Notes: a model not told the origin generated them from the sequence alone. Numbered from the stretch's first letter, positions 9,576 to 17,605 are shown. The stretch: DNA of 64,000 nucleotides from G963662655 sp963666875 (GCA_963666875.2 CAXXPU010000012.1:1-64000); one strand, 5' to 3'. Made by a program: numbers and translations.

Positions 9576-9720
9576 TTTTTGTGCCAAAAATCCTTAGTTT
9601 TCAACAACTTACGCAACTTTAGAAAATCCGGTCTAAAGGGCAAAAATTGGTTGCTAAAATAGCGTCTAACTCATTTACTGATTGTCATTTAAATGCAGAT
9701 TTTTATGTAGGAGCATAAAA

Positions 9721-9826
9721 ATGACTCAAAAGCACTGCCCTAAATGCGGTTCCGACAATACGAAAAAAACGGAAAACGCGGTCGTATTCAGAAGTGGCTC
9801 CGTTTGTTTGGACAGGAATCCGTCAT
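9721..9826 (+). pseudogene. N-terminal remnant of a zinc-ribbon transposase, cut by an IS
   Basis: ATG at 9721 (after TAGGAGCATAAAA) opens MTQKHCPKCGSDNTKK, a C-x2-C zinc ribbon typical of IS1/IS1595/ISL3-type transposase N-termini. After the A7 run near 9763 the continuation NGKRGRIQKW is in a different frame. The coding pattern is lost at 9826, where an IS3-family element begins. No matching C-terminal part is seen beyond the element at 11049. This is a remnant with no expected activity. Confidence 0.5.
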
Positions 9827-9855
9827 GTATAAGTGGAAACTTGCCGGGGTTGATG

Positions 9856-10685
9856 TCATGCTGCATCGGGTAGATGCTCCGAGTCTTTACGATACATTTC
9901 GTCGGGCGTGCAGCCACCGTGAGCCGAGTGTGGCCGCATCCGGTTATAGAAGTCCAGATATTTCTGCAATGACCTTCTCGCGTCGCTGACACTGTCGTAC
10001 GCCTTCAGATAAACCTCCTCGTACTTGATTGTCTTCCAAACCGCTCCACAAAGACGTTATCCCGCCAACAACCCTTGCCGTCCATGCTGATCGAAACGAC
10101 ATTTTCCTTGAGCAATCCGGTAAATTTAGCGCTCGTGAACTGGCTACCCTGGTCCGTGTTGAATATCTCGGGGCAACCATGTATTCGCATCGCTTCCTCG
10201 ACCGTCTCGACGCAGAAATCGGCGCTCAGTGTGTTGGATAGCTCCCAGGCGAGCACACGACGCGAGTACCAGTCAATCACCGCGAACAGATAGATAAATC
10301 CCCGTTTCATCGGGATATACGTGATGTCGGCAGCCCAAACATGGTTCGGTCGGGTGATCTCCCAATCGCGCAACAGATAGGGGTAAATCGTATGGCCGGG
10401 ATGCGGTTTGCTGGTGTTGGGCTTGCGATAAAGCGCGGTGATATTCAGCTTCTTCATCAGTGTACTAACACGGCGTCGCCCGACTTTCCATCCTTCCCTA
10501 AACAACATCTCTCTCAGCATCCTGGAGCCTGCGAACGGGTATTCCAGATGCAGCTCGTCGAGGCGTCGCATGAGCCTCAGGATGTTCTCCGGGAGCGGTC
10601 GGGGTTGGTAGTAGAAGCTGGATCGAGACAGCTTCAGAACACGGCATTGCTGGCTTACCGGCAGCTTGTGGTCGCGGTCGATCAT
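9856..10685 (-). pseudogene. IS3-family transposase orfB (integrase catalytic domain), frameshifted near its C-terminus
   Basis: The N-terminus (MIDRDHKLPVSQQCRVLKLS) carries the HTH_21-type region (YYQPRPL... EYPFAGSRMLREML). The rve DDE core follows: HVWAADITYIP (first Asp), IDWYSRRVLAW, FNTDQGSQFTS (second Asp), then GKGCWRDNVFVER. The third acidic residue should follow, but near 10034-10042 (GAGCGG-TTTGG on the coding strand) one base is missing. The written frame therefore ends at 10005. In the next frame the expected tail is present (KTIKYEEVYLKAY, LDFYNRMRPHSAHGG, stop at 9856). A single deletion therefore inactivated an otherwise complete transposase. Confidence 0.85.
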
Positions 10686-10984
10686 CGCTTTGCGCTCAGC
10701 TTTCCCGCCTTGATGAGCGCCTTTTCTAAAAAATCATTCTCGAGGGTCAGCTCGCCGATCTTGGCGTGCATTGCCTTCACGTCGGGTTCGTTGCCTTTGT
10801 CCTTGCGCGGACCACCAAACACCTGAGAAGCGTTGTCCAGCATCTGCTGTTTCCAGTCCGATATCTGGTTGGGGTGAACGTCGAATTGTACGGCAAGTTC
10901 GGCAAGCGTCCGGTCGCCCTTGAGCGCGGCCAACGCTACCTTCGCCTTGAATGTCGCCGAGTGATTTCGTCGTGGTCTTCTCAT
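10682..10984 (-). CDS. IS3-family transposase orfA (HTH_Tnp_1 protein)
   Basis: This product of about 100 residues, starting at ATG 10984 (MRRPRRNHSATFKAKVALAA), is the DNA-binding first ORF of an IS3 element. It has an HTH (GDRTLAELAVQFDVHPNQIS-DWKQQ) followed by a leucine-zipper-like helix (KIGELTLENDFLEKAL). Its stop TGA overlaps the orfB ATG (10682-10685), consistent with coupling or frameshift fusion. An in-frame ATG 57 bases upstream is less likely. The domain is intact although orfB is broken. Confidence 0.85.
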   Translation of the reverse strand: MRRPRRNHSATFKAKVALAALKGDRTLAELAVQFDVHPNQISDWKQQMLDNASQVFGGPRKDKGNEPDVKAMHAKIGELTLENDFLEKALIKAGKLSAKR

Positions 10985-11054
10985 TCTCTTACTCCTTAAA
11001 TACTCTCTCTTTTCTCTAGTCCATTGGAGCAAGATTTCCACTTATACGCAAGTC

Positions 11055-11510
11055 CTAATTTCCGGGACCACTTCTGTTATCGGAGTTGTGGTAGTGGGCT
11101 TTGCGGTCGCTCTTGGGTGGGCGCTCGGGCAATACCTCTACCCAATATTCCGGCAGGTCGTACAGATATCGTCCGACGCCAAACTTGACTCCGGCGCGCT
11201 TCAGGGAGTCCGAGAATACCCCCTTGAGCGCTTCGATTTGGGTAAACTGCGCGACGTCTTCCTTGGTGATCCACGCATCTTCCAGACGCACTGACAGCCG
11301 GCATTTGACACCGCTATCCAGCACCTCGTACTCGTCCCGCCAGCCGTCGATGCCAAAGACCTCGTCCAGTCTCCGCATGATGCCCCGTGCCGTGATATAC
11401 GCCAGCACGTTGGCTTTCTTCGTCCGCTGCGATACGCGGCATACCCGGAACTCGATGTCCGTGCTCGGGAATGGCGCGCTCAGCCCTTTTTGAATCTCGT
11501 TTGTACTCAT
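11055..11510 (-). CDS. Rad52/Rad22-family single-strand annealing protein, probably C-terminally trimmed
   Basis: The 151-residue product matches the Rad52/22 DNA-repair fold found in phages and some bacteria. Visible blocks are YITARGIMRRLDEVFGIDGW, VKCRLSVRLEDAWITKEDVA and ALKGVFSDSLKRAGVKFGVGRYLYDLPEYW. Such proteins anneal single-stranded DNA during phage or plasmid recombination. AAGGAGGAAAC lies just before ATG 11510. The last residues (NSDNRSGPGN) sit only 7 bases from the IS3 end, so the natural C-terminus may have been replaced by the insertion. It has no phage neighbours here and may be a relic of a phage or integrated plasmid. Confidence 0.72.
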   Translation of the reverse strand: MSTNEIQKGLSAPFPSTDIEFRVCRVSQRTKKANVLAYITARGIMRRLDEVFGIDGWRDEYEVLDSGVKCRLSVRLEDAWITKEDVAQFTQIEALKGVFSDSLKRAGVKFGVGRYLYDLPEYWVEVLPERPPKSDRKAHYHNSDNRSGPGN

Positions 11511-11532
11511 GTTTCCTCCTTGGTTTGGTCAC

Positions 11533-11557
11533 AAAAAAAGCCCCGCCGAAGCAGGGC
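11533..11557 (-). terminator. Rho-independent terminator/attenuator-like hairpin just upstream of the Rad52-like gene
   Basis: On the minus strand GCCCTGC-TTCG-GCGGGGC is followed by seven Ts. It lies 16-20 bases before the ribosome-binding site of the Rad52-like gene, so it either ends a lost upstream gene or attenuates this gene. Confidence 0.7.
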
Positions 11558-11650
11558 ACGTGTATTTCTCTACACTATCTTATGACATATTTTGGGAGGA
11601 AACGCAATGAGACTGTTAATTAGTTTGTTTGAATACAATTGTTGTATAGC

Positions 11651-12343
11651 TTATTCGGTGGATGTCCTATAGTTTTTAATTCTAAATTCCTTCCCAGCCT
11701 TAACGATATCGTAAAAAGTCCATACAGCTATATAGATAAGAAAAATGGGAAGGATGCTTCCTGAATGAGCAGTGAAAAAGCTACTGAAATTATAGATTAA
11801 AATGGCCCACAAGGAATCCCAGAACACTACAATCGGTATCATTGAAAATACAAAAGAGGATAACCTATATCCTTGTTTGGCTGCCGTCATGGAAGCAATG
11901 GCCCCAAAATGTGGGTGCCACATTCCTGATATAAGAGTTACAATTAACTTCTGTATCCCTGCTTCTGGAATTACTTCCTTTTTTGACTTTACTATTAGCT
12001 TCCCCAATATGTAATCCAGCAAATAGGCCAATATTGCTCCAGAAACCTCCACAAGATACAATGAAAGAGCCAACACTGGATGACCAAAGCTTAATATCAT
12101 TGCAGTCACAATAACAGCAGAACCGGGAAAATATACATTTACGCCAACAATGTGCTCTATAAATGAGCTTATGAATACAATCGGTAACCCATATCTGTCA
12201 AAAAGATACAATAGTCCATCCACTAACTCACTTGTGAATTTGATACCAGATATCCTCATTGCAAGTGGGATTATGGCTATAATTGCAATAATGACTAACT
12301 GAAGCTTGATTTTTTGAGCAACAAATATAATTCTGCTATACAT
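11651..12343 (-). CDS. Polytopic membrane protein, VTT/DedA-like
   Basis: This 230-residue protein has about five hydrophobic segments. The spacing of its features resembles the DedA/VTT (SNARE-associated) family: PGSAVIVTAMILSFGHP, a following VEVSGAILAYLLDYILGKL segment, then HPHFGAIASMTAAKQGYR and VFWDSLWAILIYNFS. DedA proteins are proposed lipid transporters or scramblases. Match to the family is by pattern only, and charged signature residues are not all present. It overlaps the upstream UbiA-like gene by 8 bases, so the two are co-translated. The block is much more AT-rich than flanking core genes, which suggests transfer. Confidence 0.5.
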   Translation of the reverse strand: MYSRIIFVAQKIKLQLVIIAIIAIIPLAMRISGIKFTSELVDGLLYLFDRYGLPIVFISSFIEHIVGVNVYFPGSAVIVTAMILSFGHPVLALSLYLVEVSGAILAYLLDYILGKLIVKSKKEVIPEAGIQKLIVTLISGMWHPHFGAIASMTAAKQGYRLSSFVFSMIPIVVFWDSLWAILIYNFSSFFTAHSGSILPIFLIYIAVWTFYDIVKAGKEFRIKNYRTSTE

Positions 12344-13178
12344 AACAAGCTATGGCAGAAATAACCATTGCTGCTAAGGTTACTCTCATTGCTGTTGACC
12401 ACAATTTATGGCTAACATAAAGAAGCACTGAGACAATTAGTAAAAGGACGGAAACAACATATGGAAGAATGTTAAGTCCAGGGAACGATACGAGAATTAT
12501 CAACCCCAAGAACATGAATGCCCAGCTATAGATTGCATTAGCTGGTTTCCTTAATATAACAGCGATTGTTCGGATGTTTTGACTATTATCACTATCGTAA
12601 TCGATTGAGGAATCAATTAGAAGCTCTCTTCCGAAGATGAACATTAGGACAGACAAATAGATGACAGGATCAATCTGCTTTCCCACAATCATTTGTGGAT
12701 ACACGAATGGAGATAGACACAATACCGCAGTAAATAAGTTTTTTGTAATAGGAAATCTCTTTGAGGTGACTGTGTAGAAAATTAACAATGCAAAGACAAG
12801 CGAGGTGAATAAAGTCGAAGCAGGATTATTCATGAGAATGTCAATCAAGAAAGCAATGCTCATTAATGAAGAAATTGCAAATAGCGCAATATTCCTGTTC
12901 AAACGTCCTTGAGCAATAGGCCTATTCTTTTTGGCCTTGATATCGACAGTATAATCACCAATGTCATTTATAATAAATCCAACCCCAGTGACAATAACCA
13001 TTGGGATTATGCGAATGATATTGCCTTGCCCCCACGAGCCTGACAATGAAAATAGAACCAGGTAGCTTATCGCTCCAACCGTCAGAGATGTAAGATATCG
13101 ACAAGTTTCTGCTATCATATGCAGTACCACTAAGAACTGTTTGAGTCTATGCGCTAAGTTCTTCAATATTTGTACCAT
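12336..13178 (-). CDS. UbiA-family prenyltransferase
   Basis: The 280-residue polytopic protein has both Asp-rich motifs of UbiA-superfamily enzymes: NDIGDYTVD (71-79) with KKNRPIAQG after it, and DSSIDYDSD (189-197). These bind Mg2+-diphosphate of the prenyl donor. The superfamily attaches a prenyl chain to aromatic, sugar-phosphate or glycerophosphate acceptors at the membrane; the acceptor here is unknown. It overlaps the preceding polytopic protein by 32 bases and the following VTT-like protein by 8 bases, a tight operon. No quinone, heme or archaeal-lipid genes lie nearby, so a housekeeping UbiA/CyoE/MenA role is not supported by context. Confidence 0.85.
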   Translation of the reverse strand: MVQILKNLAHRLKQFLVVLHMIAETCRYLTSLTVGAISYLVLFSLSGSWGQGNIIRIIPMVIVTGVGFIINDIGDYTVDIKAKKNRPIAQGRLNRNIALFAISSLMSIAFLIDILMNNPASTLFTSLVFALLIFYTVTSKRFPITKNLFTAVLCLSPFVYPQMIVGKQIDPVIYLSVLMFIFGRELLIDSSIDYDSDNSQNIRTIAVILRKPANAIYSWAFMFLGLIILVSFPGLNILPYVVSVLLLIVSVLLYVSHKLWSTAMRVTLAAMVISAIACYV

Positions 13179-14631
13179 CTTTTTTCCTCATTGAGGCAAT
13201 ACTTATTCCAGAAAGGATTAATGTTAACACGAAAAGACCCATGAAGTAATAGGATAATTTCTCGATATTACCCCACAAAGTGTATTGTTCTCTCATTATG
13301 TATACCTCACTAATTTTCAACCCGATGACTGAGGCAATCCAAAGGAGGCAGCAACAAAAAGCGAAAAAACTTGCCGCTTCCGATGCGTCCCCACATCTAT
13401 CCATGCTTTCTCTTAGGGTGTTTCTGACAATATTAAATCGTTGTTTATACAGAAGCCCCAGGGTTGAAATAATCAAGGTCAGTCCAAGCCCGGTAATCCA
13501 TGAAATATTAACATTAAAAGAGTTCGCGGGATAAACATTATGCTTACTCTGATATAGCAGGTACAATAAGAATGCTGGTAATAAATAGCCATTAAAAAGC
13601 CTTATGATGCGCCAGGTATCATCAGACCATTTATCCCCTAAAAAAACCCAAAATGTGAAAGAGGCTAATGTGAAAAATGGAATTGCTAACCATGAAGCAG
13701 AAAAAGTCTCCACTCCAGATAAAAAAACCGAGAACATAAACAATGGGTAAACGACACCCATCGAGTAGTTAACACCGGAAGAATAAAAGCATAGGTTCTC
13801 CTTATAAAAGTCATCATTTTGGTTATGCCTTTTTTTAGCTATCTGGATCCTTTTGGTTGTATACCATGTTTCAGATATTCCCACGCTCAATGTGAGCATT
13901 ACCCCAAACAGAAATATTCGAATAAAGCTAAGAAGAATATGCTCAACTCCCCAAAGCGGAACAATCAATATGGTTAGAAACAATATAATAACAACTATGC
14001 TTGACACATAAAATACGTGCTTAATCTTAGAGGAGATAGCAATTATAAGCCCCAAAAGTGCAATGGGTATAAGAAGGCAGAAAAACACGCCATAAGTCAT
14101 GTCATATGTGAGTGACCAACCGAAAAGAACCGGCATAATTCCGGTAAACATGCCTGGTATCAATGTCCTGTATCTAAATAGTTTTGATTTATCTATGTCT
14201 TTCAAAGTCTCCCCTGATGGAGATAATTTTTTCTGTCTATATATAGAGAAGGCAGCATATGGTATAATACACAAAGCATAGCGAATACCTTCGACTTTGA
14301 AATCGACCATGCTCCAATTTAGATTTAATCCAAAAAGAATGAATATCGCTAACCCATAGATTGATAATACTGCCGGTAACCATCCGGCAATGTCCTCTCG
14401 AATTTTAGTAAGCTCATCATATGGGATTTCATACTTAAGGATTCTGTGGATGTATATTGGAATAAGTTCCGCTCCAAGAATGATAATCTTCGCAATGGTA
14501 ATTTTGCTTATTATTTTATTTTCTATATCACCAATATAATAACCCGTAAGCCCAAACAAAACAATCAGACCCCAATATCCCAAAAGAATGCCTAATACCT
14601 TGGGTAAGCCTATACGTGTTTCTTTTTTCAT
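13147..14631 (-). CDS. Large polytopic membrane protein of unknown family, first gene of the UbiA operon
   Basis: The 494-residue protein has roughly 12 hydrophobic helices (for example VLGILLGYWGLIVLFGLTGY, VVIILFLTILIVPLWG, LSYYFMGLFVLTLILSGISI). Charged loops lie between them (AKKRHNQNDDFYKEN, MRKKDGTNIEELSA at the C-terminus). I do not recognise the family; there is no obvious transporter or glycosyltransferase motif. It starts the minus-strand operon and its 3' end overlaps the UbiA-like gene by 32 bases, so the products likely work together. The region is AT-rich. A polyprenyl-linked glycan or lipid pathway is a guess from its partners only. Confidence 0.7.
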   Translation of the reverse strand: MKKETRIGLPKVLGILLGYWGLIVLFGLTGYYIGDIENKIISKITIAKIIILGAELIPIYIHRILKYEIPYDELTKIREDIAGWLPAVLSIYGLAIFILFGLNLNWSMVDFKVEGIRYALCIIPYAAFSIYRQKKLSPSGETLKDIDKSKLFRYRTLIPGMFTGIMPVLFGWSLTYDMTYGVFFCLLIPIALLGLIIAISSKIKHVFYVSSIVVIILFLTILIVPLWGVEHILLSFIRIFLFGVMLTLSVGISETWYTTKRIQIAKKRHNQNDDFYKENLCFYSSGVNYSMGVVYPLFMFSVFLSGVETFSASWLAIPFFTLASFTFWVFLGDKWSDDTWRIIRLFNGYLLPAFLLYLLYQSKHNVYPANSFNVNISWITGLGLTLIISTLGLLYKQRFNIVRNTLRESMDRCGDASEAASFFAFCCCLLWIASVIGLKISEVYIMREQYTLWGNIEKLSYYFMGLFVLTLILSGISIASMRKKDGTNIEELSA

Positions 14632-14637
14632 AGTGTT

Positions 14638-15308
14638 CTATGAAAGTAAGCACAGATACTTCGTCAAGTTTTTTTTGATTAGAGTTCTTGATTCATGAGA
14701 CGTAGATAAAAACGCGTCAGAGCTGCCGTCGCTGACGATGAATTCGTCGATGTGCATGGTCGCAGAGCCGATCATGGAGGACACGAATTTCCACTGACTG
14801 AAGGACGCGACGCTGTTGCCGGTTACGTCTTCCACGAGGGGCGAATCGTCCAGCCAGATGCTGAATGTGTCGGCGTCGAGGTCGATATCCATGCGGAAGG
14901 TGTGCCACTGGTCAAGCATGATGCTGCCGATGAGCACAGGCGTGACGAAGTTGCCGCTGAGGTCGTAGTAGATGTCGCCGGCGGTAGTGATGAGCAGATA
15001 GGCGCTGGTTCCAGGGGATAGATGAGGAAGGAGCCGGAGAGCGATTCGACCTTCCAGTCGTACTGCACGCTGACGGCGCCGTCTGTGAGCGCCGGGAAAT
15101 CGCGATAGACGCCCGATCCACCCGCAGCGGTGATCAGCATCTCGCCGTCGTCGATCGCGGCGGCATCGGAGCCGATTTCGGTCCAGCCGTATCCGACATC
15201 GCCGTCGGAGCGTTGGAAATTGTCATGAAAGAGAATCGTCGCGCTGAGGGGCATGAACGCCGTCAATAGCAGGAATATCGCCAAGAAATGTTGTCGTATC
15301 CGCATCAT
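14638..15308 (-). pseudogene. Secreted LamG/jelly-roll-like protein, frameshifted and truncated
   Basis: ATG at 15308 (GGAGG 10 bases upstream) opens a signal peptide (FLAIFLLLTAFMPLSA) and then TILFHDNFQRSDGDVGYGWT, the start of a concanavalin-like jelly-roll domain. Near 15013-15022 the frame breaks. The continuation GTSAYLLITTAGDIYYDL...LDQWHTFRMDIDLDADTF...MHIDEFIVSDG is in another frame and runs to 14638. The tail after IVSDG is low-complexity and AT-rich with no sorting domain, so the 3' end is probably lost too. An IS4 element sits 12 bases upstream of the start and separates the gene from its promoter. Confidence 0.65.
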
Positions 15309-15320
15309 CGTAGCCTCCGG

Positions 15321-16762
15321 TGCACAGCTGTCCTAAATAATCCAGAGACGGATATTGGACGCATTTAGGACGCCGTCATAACGCGATCTCGATTTTCAAC
15401 TCAAAAACAGCCCCTAAACTTGTTAATCCTCCTTTTTTCGTTTCCTCTAACGATCATGCTGTCCCAAACGATAAATTAAGCTGCTGATCCGGTGGCGGCT
15501 CGGGTTTGACGAACGGATCGTTGATCCATGCCCATAAGTTCTTGTATGTGAACAGATTCATGCGCAGAAGCGCCACCAGGTTTGACATCGACCAATCCTC
15601 CGTCGATTTGAATCGGAGAAATTTCAGCAGCAGAATGGTGATCATTGCTGTCCAAAACTGGATCATGACCGCATTGACACTGGTTCCGTAGAAGGTCTTG
15701 ATTTGAAGATTCTGCTGGCGGTCGCTTCGCGATCCGCAAAAAGCCGTTTCCGGAACGGAAACGCGACTGGTCTTGAAGAAAATCTCGATCTGCCAGCGTT
15801 CCTTGTAGATTGCACCGATCGTGGTCGCCGACTGATTCAACTGGTTGGTCAGGAGCGAGATTTCCCGCTCGTTTTCGGCGTCCCACACGACCACGTGCCG
15901 GAGCAGACTGGGACAGTCTTTGCACGCTTTGGGAGCCGTAAGCCGGATCGTCTCATCGATGCGGATATTGCCTTCGCACAACCTCGTCTCGACCACCTCG
16001 TAGCGTGCTTTTTCTTTCAGCCGGGTCACGAACCAGACGCGTCGCAACGTCCACTGATGGAATTGGGCGTAGTCGATGTAGCCCTTGTCGATGGCGACCA
16101 CGGTGTCCGGTTGTAGCGGCACCATCCGCGCTATCCGGGATTCGTGGACAGCGCCCTCGGTAATGTGCACGAACGCAGGCAAATAGCCGTCGTGATCGAG
16201 AAGTAAATGCAGTTTGATTGCGCCCTTCGTCGACGTGTATCGTGCCCAGTCGTAGATGCTCAGGCAGAGCCCGATCAAGCTGGCGTCCAGGCTGTAGAGC
16301 TTGAAGGGAAGCCGAAATTTGCGCTTTCCTGCCGGGCAAATCGCGCGGCACTGATCCAGCGTATCCCAGAATATCGACTCGAACAGCTCGACGGTACCCT
16401 TCGCGTTGCGGTAGGCGAGGTTCGACTTGCTGGGGGCGCGATTCATGCCCAGATGGCTCAGTTTGCCCTCGCAGCTCCGTAAGCCGTTGGTGATTTCCCG
16501 CAGGGATTTCGACTGCGAAAATTGCGCGAACAGCATGCTGACAAAGTGATCCCAGCTCGTGAATCCCTTGCAAAATCGGTCAGTTTCGAGTTTTTGTATG
16601 AGGGCGCTGAATTTTTTCCTTGATATGATTTGCAGTAGCTGACTAAATAGGCTCATGTTTAACATGGGTCGGTTCCTCCTTTTTTGGTCGAAAGGATTTT
16701 AGGAACCGACTTTTTTCATGTCAAGAAACCTCGTGCTAAATCCGATTTAGGACAGGTGTGCA
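15321..16762 (-). mobile_element. IS4-family insertion sequence with terminal inverted repeats
   Basis: The ends are matching inverted repeats. The left end at 15321 reads TGCACAGCTGTCCTAAAT. The reverse complement of the right end at 16762 reads TGCACACCTGTCCTAAAT. One 403-residue transposase fills the interior. The repeat placed on each side fixes the boundaries within a few bases; I see no convincing target duplication. The right end forms the first codons of a truncated TPR reading frame, so the insertion interrupted or fused into that gene. Confidence 0.85.
15454..16665 (-). CDS. IS4-family transposase (DDE, DUF4372-type N-terminus)
   Basis: The 403-residue protein begins with a DUF4372-like N-terminus (FSQLLQIISRKKFSALIQ, TSWDHFVSMLFAQFSQSKSLREI, LSHLGMNRAPSKSNLAYRNA). 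It then has the DDE core: LYSLDASLIGLCL with the first Asp, VVAIDKGYIDYAQF with the second, and a YKERWQIEIFFK segment that holds the catalytic Glu (Y-x2-RWxIExFFK). All three blocks are intact, so this copy may be active. GGAGGA lies 8 bases before ATG 16665. It is the only gene of the element. Confidence 0.92.
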   Translation of the reverse strand: MLNMSLFSQLLQIISRKKFSALIQKLETDRFCKGFTSWDHFVSMLFAQFSQSKSLREITNGLRSCEGKLSHLGMNRAPSKSNLAYRNAKGTVELFESIFWDTLDQCRAICPAGKRKFRLPFKLYSLDASLIGLCLSIYDWARYTSTKGAIKLHLLLDHDGYLPAFVHITEGAVHESRIARMVPLQPDTVVAIDKGYIDYAQFHQWTLRRVWFVTRLKEKARYEVVETRLCEGNIRIDETIRLTAPKACKDCPSLLRHVVVWDAENEREISLLTNQLNQSATTIGAIYKERWQIEIFFKTSRVSVPETAFCGSRSDRQQNLQIKTFYGTSVNAVMIQFWTAMITILLLKFLRFKSTEDWSMSNLVALLRMNLFTYKNLWAWINDPFVKPEPPPDQQLNLSFGTA

Positions 16763-17051
16763 GGAGGGCAAACTTGACAGAGCACTTGAAACACTACATT
16801 ATGCCAATATCCTGCGAATTGAAGCCGAGAAGGATGATATAAGCAGCCCCGGCGAGGAGGCTATATTATCCTATCTTCTTGCACTCGGCTACAAGAAGAA
16901 AGGGGACAATGAGAATGCCGAATTATTTTTTCAGAAGGGATATAAGATCAGGAAGAATTATCGTCAATGCTTTCTTGGGGTGATGATTTTCGAGCTTACA
17001 GAGCAAGATGCTGAAATATTGGATAGCATTGAGGAAAGTGTAAGGAACTAA
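16758..17051 (+). pseudogene. C-terminal part of a TPR protein truncated by the IS4 element
   Basis: The frame can start at GTG 16758, which lies inside the IS4 right end, so the true N-terminus has been lost. The remaining ~95 residues contain TPR-like helices (GKLDRALETLHYANILRIEA, LGYKKKGDNENAELFFQKGY). No continuation is found left of the IS element. The stop is 1 base before the next small membrane gene, which points to an original operon. The function of the intact protein is unknown. Confidence 0.55.
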
Positions 17052-17052
17052 T

Positions 17053-17286
17053 ATGTTTGGATCGTATGGAGTAGGCAAGTTGCTCCCAATATTTATCGGC
17101 ACTATCATCGTATTGCTTGCATTCCGAAAGATTCAACTAAAATCAGCATTCATTTTCAGCATGATTTTCGGTGTTGTGTATGCGTTACATAGGCTATTAA
17201 TTTCATCTGTTGTTTTTTATGGGATTGTTGGTGGATTGGTTATTGTGTCACTGACTGTCTACGGTTTATATATAGCAGATAATTGA
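17053..17286 (+). CDS. Small three-helix membrane protein of unknown function
   Basis: The 77-residue product is almost entirely hydrophobic with three probable membrane segments (LLPIFIGTIIVLLAF, SAFIFSMIFGVVYAL, VFYGIVGGLVIVSLTVYGLY). It directly follows the truncated TPR gene and has the same AT-rich composition. I do not recognise it. It could be the intact end of a two-gene unit damaged by the IS4 insertion. Confidence 0.5.
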   Translation: MFGSYGVGKLLPIFIGTIIVLLAFRKIQLKSAFIFSMIFGVVYALHRLLISSVVFYGIVGGLVIVSLTVYGLYIADN

Positions 17287-17323
17287 ATATATTGTACTGT
17301 ATAGCCATTCGATCAAGCCATGA

Positions 17324-17605
17324 ACCATCATCAAGGATTACCTGGGGAACACGCGCGTGAGCTTCAAACCGACAGCAGCAGGAAACGAGATCATGCAGGA
17401 AGACCACTATTACCCGTTCGGCATGAAGATGGCCGGCTTGAGCCTGGTTACCGGCGACCCGGAAACCAAGTTCACCTACAACGGCAAGGAGCTGGAGGAC
17501 GACTTCAACCTCAACTGGTACCACTATAGCGCGCGCTACTACGATCCGCAGCTCGGTAGCTGGCAGCAGGTGGATCCCGTGGATTGTGCCATAGCCCGTT
17601 TGTGA
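17324..17605 (+). pseudogene. RHS-repeat core-domain remnant
   Basis: The open frame contains the conserved RHS/YD-repeat core: KDYLGNTRVSF, DHYYPFGMKMAG, then KFTYNGKELEDDFNLNWYHY and SARYYDPQLGSWQQVDP. This core normally sits at the end of giant (over 1000-residue) toxin-encapsulating proteins, just before a variable effector tip. Only about 90 residues remain: the frame is closed by TGA at 17321 upstream and diverges after VDP. It is a relic, likely of an RHS/polymorphic-toxin locus, left between accessory genes and rmlA. GC is higher than in the preceding AT-rich genes. Confidence 0.75.

Larger units (their letters stand above)
9826..11048 (-). mobile_element. IS3-family insertion sequence (orfA + broken orfB)
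   Basis: The element is bounded by imperfect inverted repeats. The left end at 9827 reads GTATAAGTGGAAACTTGC. The reverse complement of the right end (from 11047) reads GTATAAGTGGAAATCTTGC. Between them are an IS3-type orfA and orfB on the minus strand with an ATGA overlap. I see no clear direct target duplication in the flanks. orfB carries a frameshift, so this copy is probably immobile unless complemented. It separates a zinc-ribbon transposase remnant on the left from a Rad52-like gene on the right. Confidence 0.85.

Noticed and set aside
9434..9643. A minus-strand frame containing GGDVGIRTLNRF
   Set aside because: This peptide is the typical reverse translation of a tRNA 3' end; it overlaps the tRNA fragment and has no other support.
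11606..11671. A short MRLLISLFEYNC frame with GGAGGAAAC upstream
   Set aside because: Only 21 codons and overlapping the end of the VTT-like gene on the other strand; the ribosome-binding site match alone is not enough.
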